NCBI RefSeq assembly: GCF_001673405.1
Contig: NZ_LZLV01000020.1
Coordinates: 89,993 to 153,992, forward strand
Length of the DNA: 64,000 bases
From: Mycobacterium sp. 1245111.1
GTDB taxonomy: Bacteria; Actinomycetota; Actinomycetes; Mycobacteriales; Mycobacteriaceae
Direction of reading: 5' to 3'
The notes under the pieces are model-generated. The model worked only from the letters and a program-made list of their open reading frames with translations. It was not told the origin of the DNA and made no database searches. Of this stretch, positions 8,015-17,121 are shown piece after piece (the stretch's first letter is position 1; every line of letters begins with the position of its first letter). The translations under genes were made by a program, and so were the position numbers.

Positions 8015-9315
8015 GCCGCACCCAGCGCTACCGGCAGGTATGTGAGCCCATGTAATCCGATGGTGCGGTTGAAGATCGGGTCGCCGGCCAGCGTCAGGTG
8101 TGGATAGCGCTCGAATAGCGACTGCAGGCCGACGTGCAGTTCCATCCGCGCCAGCGCCGCGCCCAGGCAGACGTGGAGGCCCGTGCCGAAGCTGATGTGC
8201 TCGCGAGCATTGGCCCGGGTCACATCGAACACGTCGGGATCCGCGAAAACTGCGGGATCGCGATTGGCTCCACCTGCCAACAGGAAAATGGGCTCGTCTT
8301 TCCGAACCGAATACCCTTGAATGTCAAGGTCTTCGGTAGCGATCCGCGGCACCAATTGACCCGCCGTGTCGTAGCGAAGGATCTCCTCGACTGCGTTAGG
8401 CCAGCCGTCCGGGTCGGCCGACAAGGTAGCCAACTGGTCAGGATGACGGATCAGCGCAACGATGGCCTTGCTCATGACATGCGCAGTGGTGACGAAGCCC
8501 GCGCCGAGAAGTAGGCCCGCGAGTCCCCTCAACTCAGCTTCGGTTAAGTCTCCGCTTCGTACGACGTCGGACATGATGCTGTCGGCGGTGCGGTCGTTTC
8601 TAAGCCGCTCGACATGCTCACCGAGGTACTCATCGAACTCGCGCATAATGGCTGTGCCAGAACGAAAGTCGCGCCACGATGCGGACGTCGTTCCGATCAT
8701 GTTCGATATCGTCCCGGCGACTTCCTGGAGGTAGGGCGCCTCGCCAGGCGGTACTCCCATCATCTCGGCGATGATCGCGAGCGGAATCTGCGAGGTGTAT
8801 TCGGCAACGAGATCGCAGTCGGTGCGGCCTTCCAGGCGGCGAAGTAACTCGTCGACCACCTCGTGAACGCGGGCACGGAGTCCGTCCAACGCTCGCGGCG
8901 TGAACGCCCGCGACACTGGCCGACGAAGCCGCGTGTGCTCGGGCGGATCGCTGACCAGCAGCGACGGCGGTTCGAGCGGATTGAGCACATTGGGATTGGT
9001 CTTAGCCAGCATCCACTGGACCGCACGAAACACCGATCGATCTTGGGGTTTGAGCGTCCTGAACCGCCCGTCGCGCAGCACTTCGCGCACGATCTGCGCG
9101 TCAGCGGTCACCCAACCGCTGAGACTGGTAACGCGCGACATTCGTCCGCGCCGCCGAATCTGCTCGATCAGCGGATAAATATCGTCGACGGGACGGATGT
9201 CGATGGTGATCAGCTGCGCGAGCGGGTCGCCCCGTCGCCCCAGCACGCTGAGCATCGCGCGGGACGGCGCATACCCCAGCGCCCAATGGGTCCAATTCCG
9301 AACCGGCACGCCCAT
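7990..9315 (-). CDS. Cytochrome P450 (tandem copy 1)
   Basis: 441 residues, a soluble bacterial P450. Visible are the I-helix GAGFVTTAH, the K-helix EEILR, and the heme loop FGTGLHVCLG with Cys383 as thiolate ligand. It would hydroxylate a hydrophobic substrate using ferredoxin and reductase partners not present here. It lies 35 bases downstream of a close paralogue and its 3' end overlaps the convergent NTF2-like gene by 25 bases. No CYP family number is claimed. Confidence 0.93.
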   Translation of the reverse strand: MGVPVRNWTHWALGYAPSRAMLSVLGRRGDPLAQLITIDIRPVDDIYPLIEQIRRRGRMSRVTSLSGWVTADAQIVREVLRDGRFRTLKPQDRSVFRAVQWMLAKTNPNVLNPLEPPSLLVSDPPEHTRLRRPVSRAFTPRALDGLRARVHEVVDELLRRLEGRTDCDLVAEYTSQIPLAIIAEMMGVPPGEAPYLQEVAGTISNMIGTTSASWRDFRSGTAIMREFDEYLGEHVERLRNDRTADSIMSDVVRSGDLTEAELRGLAGLLLGAGFVTTAHVMSKAIVALIRHPDQLATLSADPDGWPNAVEEILRYDTAGQLVPRIATEDLDIQGYSVRKDEPIFLLAGGANRDPAVFADPDVFDVTRANAREHISFGTGLHVCLGAALARMELHVGLQSLFERYPHLTLAGDPIFNRTIGLHGLTYLPVALGAAQSIGSTH

Positions 9316-9350
9316 GTGCCCACACTCCCGACGATCGGTTGTGGTCGAGC

Positions 9351-10649
9351 TTAGGTCGCTCGCAGCGAGACCGGTAGGTGTTTAAGTCCGTGTAATCCAA
9401 TGATGTTGTTATAGGTGGGTTTGCCGGCGAGGGTCAACTGTGGGAAGCGCTCGAACAGAGCCTGCAGCCCAATCTGGACTTCCATCCGTCCGAGGGCGGC
9501 GCCCAAGCAGGTGTGCACACCGGTACCGAACGTGAGGTGGTCGCGGGCGTTGGAACGGGTGGTGTCGAAGGTGTTCGGGTCGTCGAAGACCGCCGGATCC
9601 CGGTTGGCCCCGCCGTACATGATGAATACGGCCTCGCCAGCTCGGATCGAATACCCTTCGATTTCAAGGTCTTTCGCCGTGACCCGCGGTACGAATTGGA
9701 CCGGGGTGTCGTAGCGCAGGATTTCCTCGACGGCGTTGGGCCATCCCTCGGGGTTCGCGCACAGCGCGGCGAGCTGGTCCCGGTGACGGGTGAGCACAAT
9801 GACGGCCTTGCCCAAAATATGTGTCGTGGTGATGAACCCGGCACCAAAGAGCAGCGCGGCGAGCATTTTGAGCTCGTCCATAGTCAGATCGCTGTCGCGG
9901 ATGAGGTCGGACATGATGCTATCGCCGCCGCTGACCCGTAGTCGCTCGATGTGCTTTCCGACGTATCCTTCGAATTCACGCAACACAGTGATGCCGGAGC
10001 GGTAATTCCGCCACGATGCGCCCACGGTGCCAAGCAAACTCGTTGCGGTCTCCGCTACTTGGAGAAGGTAGGCCGTGTCGTGGCGTGGCATCCCCATCAA
10101 TTCGGCGATCACCGCGACCGGGATCTGGGAGGCGTACTCGGCGACCAGATCACACTCAGCCCGGCCTTCCAGGTCGTCGAGCAGCCCGTTGGCGAGGTCG
10201 TGAATACGTGCGCGAAGTCGATCCAGCGCCCGTGGCGTGAATGCCCGCGTCACCGGCTGCCGTAGCCGGGCGTGGTCGGGCGGATCGGTGACCAGCATCG
10301 AGGGCGGCTCGATCGGATTCATCACGCCGGGGTCGGTCTTGGCAAGGATCCATTGGCCGAGCCGAAACGGTGACCGATCGCTGGGTTTCGCGGTCCTGAT
10401 CCGGCTGTCGCGCAGCACCTCGCGAAGGATCTGCATGTCGGTACTGACCCAGCCGGCTCCCGGTACGCGAGACATGCGCCCGCGCGCGCGAACCTGCTCG
10501 ATAAGCGGGTAGATGTCGTCGACCGGGTTGCTGTCGATGGTCAGCAGTTTGGCCATCGGGTCATCCTGTCGTGCCAGCAGTTTCAGCATCGTGCGCGGAA
10601 GGCCATAGCCTGCCGCCCAATGCGTCAGGTCCCGGACCGGCAGGTCCAT
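9351..10649 (-). CDS. Cytochrome P450 (tandem copy 2)
   Basis: 432 residues from ATG 10649 (MDLPVRDLTHWAAGYG); the frame is open further upstream but those residues have no counterpart in copy 1, whose start aligns here. Motifs: GAGFITTTH in the I-helix, EEILRYDTPVQ in the K-helix, heme loop FGTGVHTCLG with Cys381. It matches the neighbouring copy along its whole length, so the pair arose by tandem duplication and then diverged. It is divergent from the 10723 gene across 73 bases. Confidence 0.93.
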   Translation of the reverse strand: MDLPVRDLTHWAAGYGLPRTMLKLLARQDDPMAKLLTIDSNPVDDIYPLIEQVRARGRMSRVPGAGWVSTDMQILREVLRDSRIRTAKPSDRSPFRLGQWILAKTDPGVMNPIEPPSMLVTDPPDHARLRQPVTRAFTPRALDRLRARIHDLANGLLDDLEGRAECDLVAEYASQIPVAVIAELMGMPRHDTAYLLQVAETATSLLGTVGASWRNYRSGITVLREFEGYVGKHIERLRVSGGDSIMSDLIRDSDLTMDELKMLAALLFGAGFITTTHILGKAVIVLTRHRDQLAALCANPEGWPNAVEEILRYDTPVQFVPRVTAKDLEIEGYSIRAGEAVFIMYGGANRDPAVFDDPNTFDTTRSNARDHLTFGTGVHTCLGAALGRMEVQIGLQALFERFPQLTLAGKPTYNNIIGLHGLKHLPVSLRAT

Positions 10650-10722
10650 CTGCCCACACTCCCTGTCAATCGACTGCGTAAGAGCCCGAGGGCCTGCGCT
10701 GAACGGGTCTACTCTCGTCATT

Positions 10723-11259
10723 ATGTTTGCAGCGTTCGGATTCGAAACCATGGGCGTGGTGGTGGGAGACATGTTCTTTGTCGACCCGACACCGAACGAA
10801 GGCCAGGAAACCCCGGAGCGCGGTGTCCGATTGGAACTGCGTCTGGTCGACAAGGGCGAGCCGCAGGGTTCGATTTACGCGGGCGTGCCTATCTCGCTGG
10901 CCCGCCCGGTGTGGCGGGTCGACCTGTTCGGGTCGACGGCGAGCCCACCCGGGACGCTGGACCGGGCCCATCACCACCCGAAATTCAGCGGTTGGGAGCC
11001 GGGTCGCCGCAATTTCGTTCCCGAGCTGTCGGCCGATCCGGTGTCGTGGCTCGCCAATGAGCTCGCCCACCCCGACGCGGTGCTGAGCCGCGCCGGTGTC
11101 GACCCGGACGACGTCAGCGAGGCCGACAAGGCCGGGCTGGCCGCGTCGGCCCCGGACATCGTCGCCGCAGTGAAGCGGATGTTGGACGGCGTGCGGAACG
11201 GCGAGTTGGCTCCCGAGCCCGCCGAGCCCGTCGCGGCAGCGCGCACCGGCTGGCTCTAA
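10723..11259 (+). CDS. Conserved hypothetical protein
   Basis: 178 residues, not recognised as a named family. It begins MFAAFGFETMGVVVGDMFFV, contains a charged PGRRNFVPELSADP segment and ends in an acidic-helical tail. There is no signal peptide and no clear membrane segment. Codon use is mycobacterial and the frame is free of odd stretches, so it is likely real. No ribosome-binding site is evident near ATG 10723, so it may be leaderless. Divergent from P450 copy 2. Confidence 0.65.
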   Translation: MFAAFGFETMGVVVGDMFFVDPTPNEGQETPERGVRLELRLVDKGEPQGSIYAGVPISLARPVWRVDLFGSTASPPGTLDRAHHHPKFSGWEPGRRNFVPELSADPVSWLANELAHPDAVLSRAGVDPDDVSEADKAGLAASAPDIVAAVKRMLDGVRNGELAPEPAEPVAAARTGWL

Positions 11260-11338
11260 CCGCGGTCCCGTATAGGCCGTCACTGAAGTCGGTGAGGCTG
11301 AGGCGGCCGCGTCCGGTTACGTCTGCAGTAGGTCATTT

Positions 11339-11356
11339 ATGGGGAGAATTCCCCAT
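11339..11356. promoter_or_regulatory. Short dyad ATGGGGA-N4-TCCCCAT
   Basis: A perfect 7-bp inverted repeat with a 4-base spacer in the 242-base gap before the small membrane protein at 11502. Its position 145 bases upstream fits an operator or a weak hairpin; no assigned function. Confidence 0.35.
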
Positions 11357-11501
11357 GATTTTGAGGGCTGCGGTCCAGCACACTTTTTATCGAGCGCAGT
11401 GCATCTGCAGGTCCGTAGGGATGAGCGGTGATCGCGATGTGGATGCCTATCGCACCCCCCGCGATGAATTGCGGAACGCGTACCGAAGAAGGAGTAACCG
11501 A

Positions 11502-11789
11502 GTGAAGATCATTCCCCGTCGCGTCGCACAGCACATCGATCGTGTGGATCGCCAACGCAGTCTGGTGATCGGGATTAGCTGCGGACTGCTCGCCTTCTGG
11601 TCGCTCTACCGTGTGATGTGGTCGATCTACCTCTCGATGAGCTACAACGTTCTATTCGGCTCGTTGGTATTCCAGATCGTCTTGTGGGGTGTCATCGGAA
11701 TAGTCGCGGCCATCGCCGCCACCGGATTTCTGACCCGGTATGCGAAGACTCCGACGGTGGACGAGACAAGCGAAACCCGCCAACTATGA
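11502..11789 (+). CDS. Small two-helix membrane protein
   Basis: 95 residues. The start is decided by a strong Shine-Dalgarno AAGGAG at 11489-11494, 7 bases before GTG 11502 (MKIIPRRVAQHIDRVDRQRS); an upstream open extension lacks such a signal. Two hydrophobic segments, at about residues 26-45 and 55-80, are joined by a short loop; the N-terminus is basic, so probably inside. Function unknown. Its stop overlaps the next start as ATGA, so the two proteins are made together. Confidence 0.7.
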   Translation: MKIIPRRVAQHIDRVDRQRSLVIGISCGLLAFWSLYRVMWSIYLSMSYNVLFGSLVFQIVLWGVIGIVAAIAATGFLTRYAKTPTVDETSETRQL

Positions 11790-12430
11790 ATCGACACCCC
11801 CACGCAGTGGGCGCCGAAGGTGGCAGGCAGTCAGCGGCCGGCGCGCCACGGCCATCAGTCGGAGCTACTCGGTGTGTGCTGACAGAGCTTCCACGGCTCG
11901 GCAGCTCGGAGCCGCCCAAACCGGTCCTCGCGATCGAAGTGGATCACCACACGATCCGCGTGCTAGACGTCGACACTAATGTCCTCGTCGCGTCGACGTC
12001 GCTTGCGGAGGTGACGTCGACGCCGGCAGAACATGGCGGGATCCCGGTGTTGGTGTTGCGTGGTCCAGGTTTACCTACCCTGATCATTCGACCGCACGGC
12101 GGTGCCGGCACGTGGCGAAGAAGCGCCCGGACGCAGCAGCCGAATTACTTGGCCACCGACACGGAGTGGCTCGGTTTGGCTGACAGATTGGACCTGGCCT
12201 CCGACCTAGTAGATGAGTTCACGCCGCATACCCTGGGCGAGCACATTACGGCCTTCGTTGCCGAGTTCTATGCAGAAAACCCGTGGACATGGCGCGCCCC
12301 CTTGATGTTTGGGGTGGTGGCGTTGGTCGTGGCTGCGTGTGCGCCCTCGGGGGCTCCCGTGGCGCTCGCGATTGGTTTAGCGTTCCTGGGCATAGCGCTG
12401 CTTGCCTGGCGTTTCAAGTGGCGCTTTTGA
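11786..12430 (+). CDS. Hypothetical protein with C-terminal membrane segment
   Basis: 214 residues from ATG 11786, translationally coupled (ATGA) to the small membrane protein. The first ~160 residues look like a cytosolic beta-rich domain (AIEVDHHTIRVLD, GIPVLVLRG). The end has two hydrophobic stretches (about residues 172-208) ending WRFKWRF, a basic cytosolic tail. I do not recognise the family. The coupled pair probably forms one membrane complex. The 274 bases that follow (12431-12704) hold no gene I can support. Confidence 0.6.
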   Translation: MNRHPHAVGAEGGRQSAAGAPRPSVGATRCVLTELPRLGSSEPPKPVLAIEVDHHTIRVLDVDTNVLVASTSLAEVTSTPAEHGGIPVLVLRGPGLPTLIIRPHGGAGTWRRSARTQQPNYLATDTEWLGLADRLDLASDLVDEFTPHTLGEHITAFVAEFYAENPWTWRAPLMFGVVALVVAACAPSGAPVALAIGLAFLGIALLAWRFKWRF

Positions 12431-12704
12431 GGTTGGCTGCGATGAAACAACCTTCAGTAGATAAGCCTTTGCAAGCCCAGAAGATGGGGTGATCGCCCCG
12501 TAGTTTCTTCAGCCTGACTCAACCCACATTGTGATCGCACCCAGCGGGACGTCCGATTTGGCGATGGGCCGCGATCACGCTGCGCCAGCGCTCACCCATC
12601 GCCTTACGTGCCGGTAACGGCTCGAGCCCCTGCGGTGGGACGACAACCGTTCGGGCCGAGGCTAATTCGCTGAGACTCGACTCGTCATTGAAGGAACATC
12701 GCTC

Positions 12705-13598
12705 ATGCACCTTGTCGCCCTAGCAATCTCGTCGGCCGACTCGTTGGACCAGTTCTTCGTCGAGTTGCTGCCGATGCTGTCCATTGCTCCGATCGCCATT
12801 TGGCTGTATCTGATGCTGAAGTACCGTGATCCGAGTCTTCGCAGCCCGACCATCGCAGGTACTGCCCAAGTGTTATCGGTGAAGGTGGCGCCTTGGGTCA
12901 TCGGCAACCCAGGCAACGGCGACCGGCCATGCACCGTCGGTCTACGCGTCAGCGTGCCCGAGCGCGAGAGCTACGAGGTGAAGGTGCGGCAAAAGGTCGA
13001 CAACTTCGTCTTGAGGTTGCGACTTGCGCCGGGAGCGACCGTGCCGGTGGAGGTCGACGCGCGCAACCCGCAGCGCGTACGGATCGACTTCAAACGTTGG
13101 AGTTCAGCGGCGACGGGCACCCTAGGAGCCCCACGGATCGTGGTCAATGGTGCGCCGATCGTCGTCACAAGCGAGCCGGCATACCCGAACGATCAGGCGT
13201 CGACTCCGCCCGCTGACCTGGACACCATGACACACGCTTACGCGAGCAATCCCACGGCGGTGCCGGTCATTTCGGCGGCCGATCTGATCGCCCACGGTCA
13301 ACGAGTATCGGCTGTCCTCAAGTCGTTCGCCCCAACCGGGACTACTCCTCGAAGCCTCCACAGAACCCCGAGCCGACCTGAACTCCTCGACGCGCCGCAC
13401 TATGTTTTCGAGGTCGAATTACATGTGCCGAACCTGCCTGCGATCACCGCACGTTCCGTGCAGGCTGTTCCGGTCGCACAGGTCCCACAGTTGTTCCTGG
13501 GGAAACAACTGCCCTGCGTAGTCGACCCCTGCGACCCCAGTCGCCGCTGGGCCATCGACTGGGCACAGCTACCAACGCCGCCTGACTCGCGATACTGA
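12705..13598 (+). CDS. Hypothetical membrane-anchored protein
   Basis: 297 residues from ATG 12705, with AAGGA 8-9 bases upstream. A single hydrophobic segment near residues 17-36 (LLPMLSIAPIAIWLYLML) anchors a large domain made of two similar halves: one around VLSVKVAPWVIGNPGNGD and VPVEVDARNPQRVRID, the other around VSAVLKSFAPTGTTPR and LPCVVDPCDPSRRWAIDW. The repeated pattern 'small-molecule-like beta sheet, then D-x-N/C-P' resembles DUF3592-type repeats, but I would not assign it. Function unknown. Confidence 0.65.
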   Translation: MHLVALAISSADSLDQFFVELLPMLSIAPIAIWLYLMLKYRDPSLRSPTIAGTAQVLSVKVAPWVIGNPGNGDRPCTVGLRVSVPERESYEVKVRQKVDNFVLRLRLAPGATVPVEVDARNPQRVRIDFKRWSSAATGTLGAPRIVVNGAPIVVTSEPAYPNDQASTPPADLDTMTHAYASNPTAVPVISAADLIAHGQRVSAVLKSFAPTGTTPRSLHRTPSRPELLDAPHYVFEVELHVPNLPAITARSVQAVPVAQVPQLFLGKQLPCVVDPCDPSRRWAIDWAQLPTPPDSRY

Positions 13599-13727
13599 TT
13601 CGCAACGCACCCTCTGGATCGTTGTGGCTCTATGCCAGAACTCGCCAGCCTGCTGAGGTCACTAGCTGGTACACCTAGGCGGCACTGTCTGGTCAGCGCA
13701 CTACCGGGTTTCTTGAAGTCACACCGT

Positions 13728-14285
13728 TCAGATCGGGAACAGAGCCTCGGTAACGCCGAGGATGAATGCGTTCGGCGCGTCGACCCAGAGCGAATTGAAT
13801 CCGGCGACCTCGAGCAGTTCGGCGGCAGGAAGGTCGCCTGCGGTCATCAGGTTGACGGCCTGCATGAAGTCGATGTTGGCCGTGTTGGTGAAGCCCTGAA
13901 CCTCTGTGAGGGTGGACGCCCAGTCTAAGGGAATGCCGACTTGGCCAATTTCGATCGGCCCATTCACAGCGGTGTTGGAAAGCGCGTCTATCGAATCGAC
14001 AAAGATGTTTTCTTCCGGCGCGATCAGCAGGTTCTCGAGGCCGGGCAGAGCGTTGTATGCGCCCAATGTCACATCGCCGATAGAGAAGTAGGACTGAGCC
14101 GCGTCTAGATAGGAATCGCCGGCTGCGACGGCGAACTGGACATTGTTCAGCAGGTCACCGAGGGGGTCGTCGGCGTGGGCGATGGGCGCTATAGCCAGTT
14201 CGCTCAGCGCCCAGAGAGTCAGGCCGGCGGTTGCGGCGGCGACGGCGCCGAGACGCTTGGTGCGCCGATCAATTCTGTGGCCCAT
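13728..14285 (-). CDS. Secreted mycobacterial protein of unknown function
   Basis: 185 residues from ATG 14285, with GGAGGGG about 8 bases upstream; an upstream frame extension is not needed. A Sec-type signal peptide (basic start, AAATAGLTLWALSELA core) ends near AHADD. The mature part is acidic and helical with Ala, Leu and Asn, containing GLENLLIAPEENIFVDSIDA. The neighbouring divergent gene at 14941 encodes a protein with the same layout (signal ending AWADD, then an LLN segment), so the two may be distant paralogues. Probably exported to the cell wall or medium. Confidence 0.75.
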   Translation of the reverse strand: MGHRIDRRTKRLGAVAAATAGLTLWALSELAIAPIAHADDPLGDLLNNVQFAVAAGDSYLDAAQSYFSIGDVTLGAYNALPGLENLLIAPEENIFVDSIDALSNTAVNGPIEIGQVGIPLDWASTLTEVQGFTNTANIDFMQAVNLMTAGDLPAAELLEVAGFNSLWVDAPNAFILGVTEALFPI

Positions 14286-14940
14286 GTGAGTTCCCCTCCG
14301 AACAAATTTGCCTGAGCTAATGCTGAGAAGTCTGCGTTGAGCAGGGCGCGCGCGCATGGGGAAAGTTCCCTAAGTTCGTGTGCTCAGTCGCCGGCGGAAG
14401 GTGCGGCTGGCTCAGAATTTGCCGGGGACTGATTCAGCGCGTGCGCGGCCGGCCGGTCTCGGAACATAATCTTCTTCCGCTGCGACAGCCTGCCGGTACG
14501 TTGCTCAACGAAGCGAGCATTCGGCCGACAACGCAACGGCTTTCGGCACGGCGGCCTCGCGCCTGTATCGAAAGTTGTAAGAACAAGGGTGTTCGGCTGC
14601 TTCTCGTTAGGCTCACATGCTCAAAGTCTTCGCACAGGAACTGGGCGTCGCGATGGGGTAACTAGGCTCTCATCGCCGCCCGTGTGTCCACTCGTGTGGT
14701 CCTGCACCGCTTTTCGAGGTGCGTCATTGCGAGTAGTTGCGCTGCAATCGAGCACCCACGTTTGCAATTTGCGTTTCACGGATCGAATTGCACTTGCACA
14801 GGCCACCACTGGGAGTTTGCTGCGAATGTGCTTGGACACCTAACGGCGAGAAAATGTCTGAGATTAGTATCAGCAAAATTTAGGTCCCGCTAAGTGTGGG
14901 CACCTGCAGTCGCAGTATTCACGATCACCCGGGAGTTCCG
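14286..14940. other. 655-base intergenic region between two divergent secreted-protein genes
   Basis: No reading frame here has plausible length and codon use, and no tRNA or other RNA gene is recognised. It must hold the promoters of both flanking genes. Seen: a GGGAA-AG-TTCCC dyad at 14359-14370 just upstream of the minus-strand gene, and a stretch near 14850-14890 that is AT-rich for this genome, containing CTGA...TCAG arms. A small RNA cannot be excluded. Confidence 0.5.
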
Positions 14941-16011
14941 ATGACCAATACTGTCCGTCGCTTGGCTACGGGTGTGGGTTTAGCCGGAGGAGCAGCGGTC
15001 GCCGCTGCGATGATCGGGACCGTCGGTGCGCCGGCGGCTTGGGCGGACGACGGGTCTATCCCGACAGATATCGGGCTGCTTAATACGGCACAAACCGATA
15101 TTGTCGAGGCCTTCAGCTTGTCAGGCCACGCGGACGCGGGCACAGGATTTTTCCCTGAATTGGAGGCAATTCAGACGCCCCTGCTGTCATCTGACAACAG
15201 TTTGGTGTCGGGCTTCGGCGAGGTGTTGTTCAACGGCCCAGATCAGAATCTTTTCCAGGCCAGCGAGGCCTTCCTGTCAGCCGCCGAGGCCCTCTCGTCC
15301 GATACGACAAACCTCATTGCGCTCGGCGACTACGCTTCAACGGGTTTCCAGGTCATCGACTCCATCTTTGGCGAAATCCCCTCGACTATCATCGGCAAGC
15401 TCACCGATCAGATCTTTGACATCGGAGGCTTTGACACCGGCGGCGCCGGCACCGCTGCGGACATCGCGACCAGCGCCGCCGCGGCTGGCAATCAGTACGA
15501 CCCCGCCGTGTTCGACTACAGCGCGGACCCGAACAACATATTTTCGCCCGTCTACACGATCTCGCCGACAGGTCCCGAGGATGTCACCGTGACCGATGCG
15601 AGCGGCGATGTCTTCGGCACGCAAGAGTTCACCATCTCCGAACTTGGTTTCCCCGTGGGGACATTCACCGGCAACGTCGAGTACGGCGCCGTCTCCAGCC
15701 CGCTCGACATATTCGGCAGCCCCTACGGGGAGGACATCAGCGTATTAGGCGTACCCGGAACCCTGCTGCCAGAGAACACCAGCTTCGTCGTCGAGGAATT
15801 CGGTGGCGGATGGGGCAACGTACTGGAACTGGCCATGAACAGCACCGGAACCTCCGACACCGTCGGCGATTACCTGATGACACCATTCGGCACCGAAAAC
15901 CTCACTCCCATCGTCGATTTCTTACTCAACTACACCGGCACTCTGCCCGAAGCCGCGACCGCCGTTGATCCGTCGTCGTTCGTCGATCTGCTGTCGTCCA
16001 TCGGGCTGTAA
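14941..16011 (+). CDS. Secreted acidic mycobacterial protein of unknown function
   Basis: 356 residues from ATG 14941 (GGGAG 6-9 bases upstream). The signal peptide has RRLATG, a GLAGGAAVAAAMIGTVG core and a cleavage region near AWADD. The mature protein is very acidic and poor in lysine. It has an N-terminal helical part (about residues 40-190) and a C-terminal beta-rich part with EFTISELGFPVGTFTGNVEY and FVVEEFGGGWGN. I do not know the family, but the style is that of abundant mycobacterial exported proteins. No cell-wall anchoring signal is visible. Confidence 0.75.
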   Translation: MTNTVRRLATGVGLAGGAAVAAAMIGTVGAPAAWADDGSIPTDIGLLNTAQTDIVEAFSLSGHADAGTGFFPELEAIQTPLLSSDNSLVSGFGEVLFNGPDQNLFQASEAFLSAAEALSSDTTNLIALGDYASTGFQVIDSIFGEIPSTIIGKLTDQIFDIGGFDTGGAGTAADIATSAAAAGNQYDPAVFDYSADPNNIFSPVYTISPTGPEDVTVTDASGDVFGTQEFTISELGFPVGTFTGNVEYGAVSSPLDIFGSPYGEDISVLGVPGTLLPENTSFVVEEFGGGWGNVLELAMNSTGTSDTVGDYLMTPFGTENLTPIVDFLLNYTGTLPEAATAVDPSSFVDLLSSIGL

Positions 16012-16031
16012 TCCCGGCAGTGGGTGCGCAG

Positions 16032-16481
16032 ATGATGGACAGCAAACACTCATACAGGCCGCGAATGAAGACCGCGGTCGACGCCATACTGCGCGCTGCG
16101 TACCTGGCCGGTGCCTGCGCGCTCGCGGTGCTGATCGTTGCTCTCGCAGCGCCGGGTCATGTTGTCGCCCCGTGGGTTTCACCGCAATCACGTACCCAAG
16201 CAATTGGTGGTGGATATTCCTGGTGCAAACATCTGGCATGGGCCTACCGCAACAATCCGAACGTCGCAGTCCCGATGTGGTGTACGGGCTCCATGTGGAT
16301 GCTAGGGGTTTTACCTCGCGGCTACGTTCCCTACGATGCCCCACCGGGCTATTTCTATTGGCCGTGCTGCGATCCGCCACCCGATTCTCCGCCGCCACGG
16401 CCACCGGGTGACCAGCCACGGGTACCCGATGAACCGGGTGACGATTCGCCGCCGCCATCACCTGTCCCGGTTTCGCCGTGA
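16032..16481 (+). CDS. Small secreted or anchored proline-rich protein
   Basis: About 149 residues from ATG 16032; GTG 16020 and ATG 16035 are alternatives and no Shine-Dalgarno decides. A hydrophobic segment (YLAGACALAVLIVALAAPG) acts as signal or anchor. The exported part has four cysteines (SWCKHLAW, MWCTGSMW, WPCCDPPP), suggesting disulfides, then a proline-rich tail PPPRPPGDQPR...PSPVPVSP. Its stop overlaps the next start as GTGA. Function unknown. Confidence 0.6.
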   Translation: MMDSKHSYRPRMKTAVDAILRAAYLAGACALAVLIVALAAPGHVVAPWVSPQSRTQAIGGGYSWCKHLAWAYRNNPNVAVPMWCTGSMWMLGVLPRGYVPYDAPPGYFYWPCCDPPPDSPPPRPPGDQPRVPDEPGDDSPPPSPVPVSP

Positions 16482-16972
16482 GGAAACACTCGGGTACCGC
16501 GGTCACGATGTTCACGGCTGCGCTGATCGCCTCTCCCGCAGCGGCTTACGCAGACTGTGGAGACCCCGGCCAAGACCCCTGCACCGGCCCCGTGCCCACC
16601 GTCGATCAGGTGGTCGCGATCATGGCCGAATTGACTGACCCGCATAAGCCCGCCGCCGACAAGGGCGACATCGTCACGCCCGGGTTCTCGCCCGACGAAG
16701 CTGGCACGATTGATAACCATCTTCGCCGAATGGACGCTGTCCAGATCGTGCCGCTGTCATTCGTCGTGACCGACATTCAGGCCGCACCAGACAATTTCGC
16801 GGGAGCCACCTTGGCGACCACCGGGTCGTTTCATCAAGTCAGCAAGGCCAAGCCCATCGTGCTCGTCAATCAACACGGGCACTGGTTCCTCACACACGGC
16901 AGCGCCATGACCGCAATGGACGCATTCTGGTACAACGCTCGTCGCTACGGCAGCGCGCCGTTCGTTCCGTGA
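16478..16972 (+). CDS. MTB12-like low-molecular-weight secreted antigen
   Basis: 164 residues from GTG 16478, coupled to the preceding gene. A signal peptide (FTAALIASPAAAYADC) is followed by PTVDQVVAIMAELTDPHKPA and a domain with NFAGATLATTGSFHQV and VLVNQHGHWFLTHGSAM, the layout of the MTB12/CFP-2 family of secreted mycobacterial proteins (NTF2-like fold, no known enzymatic role). The adjacent Cys-rich protein may be a partner. The gene is followed by a strong bidirectional terminator. Confidence 0.75.
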   Translation: MRKHSGTAVTMFTAALIASPAAAYADCGDPGQDPCTGPVPTVDQVVAIMAELTDPHKPAADKGDIVTPGFSPDEAGTIDNHLRRMDAVQIVPLSFVVTDIQAAPDNFAGATLATTGSFHQVSKAKPIVLVNQHGHWFLTHGSAMTAMDAFWYNARRYGSAPFVP

Positions 16973-17076
16973 GACGTCGCAGGGAAAGTGAAGGCGCGCA
17001 TAAAGTCCGCCGCAGAGATATAGGTAGTCAAGATGACACTCAGACAACACAGCCTTCGGGACTATCCGACAGCAAA

Positions 17077-17105
17077 ATCCCCTCCTGCCTAACGCAGGAG
17101 GGGAT
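17077..17105. terminator. Perfect 12-bp hairpin, bidirectional terminator
   Basis: ATCCCCTCCTGC (17077-17088), a 5-base loop CTAAC, then GCAGGAGGGGAT (17094-17105). It sits between the convergent MTB12-like and thiolase genes, where termination is needed in both directions. An A-run on the left (AAAA at 17074-17077) gives the U-tract for minus-strand transcripts. Confidence 0.85.
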
Positions 17106-17121
17106 CAGCTACTGGTGGTGT

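Noticed and set aside
12431..12704. Possible remnant gene (short minus-strand frame with VVVPPQGLEPLPAR)
   Set aside because: Only about 60 codons, no start signal, no family; probably chance.
14286..14940. tRNA or small protein genes in the long gap
   Set aside because: No cloverleaf or CCA-type pattern was found, and the short frames have no ribosome-binding site or usual codon use.
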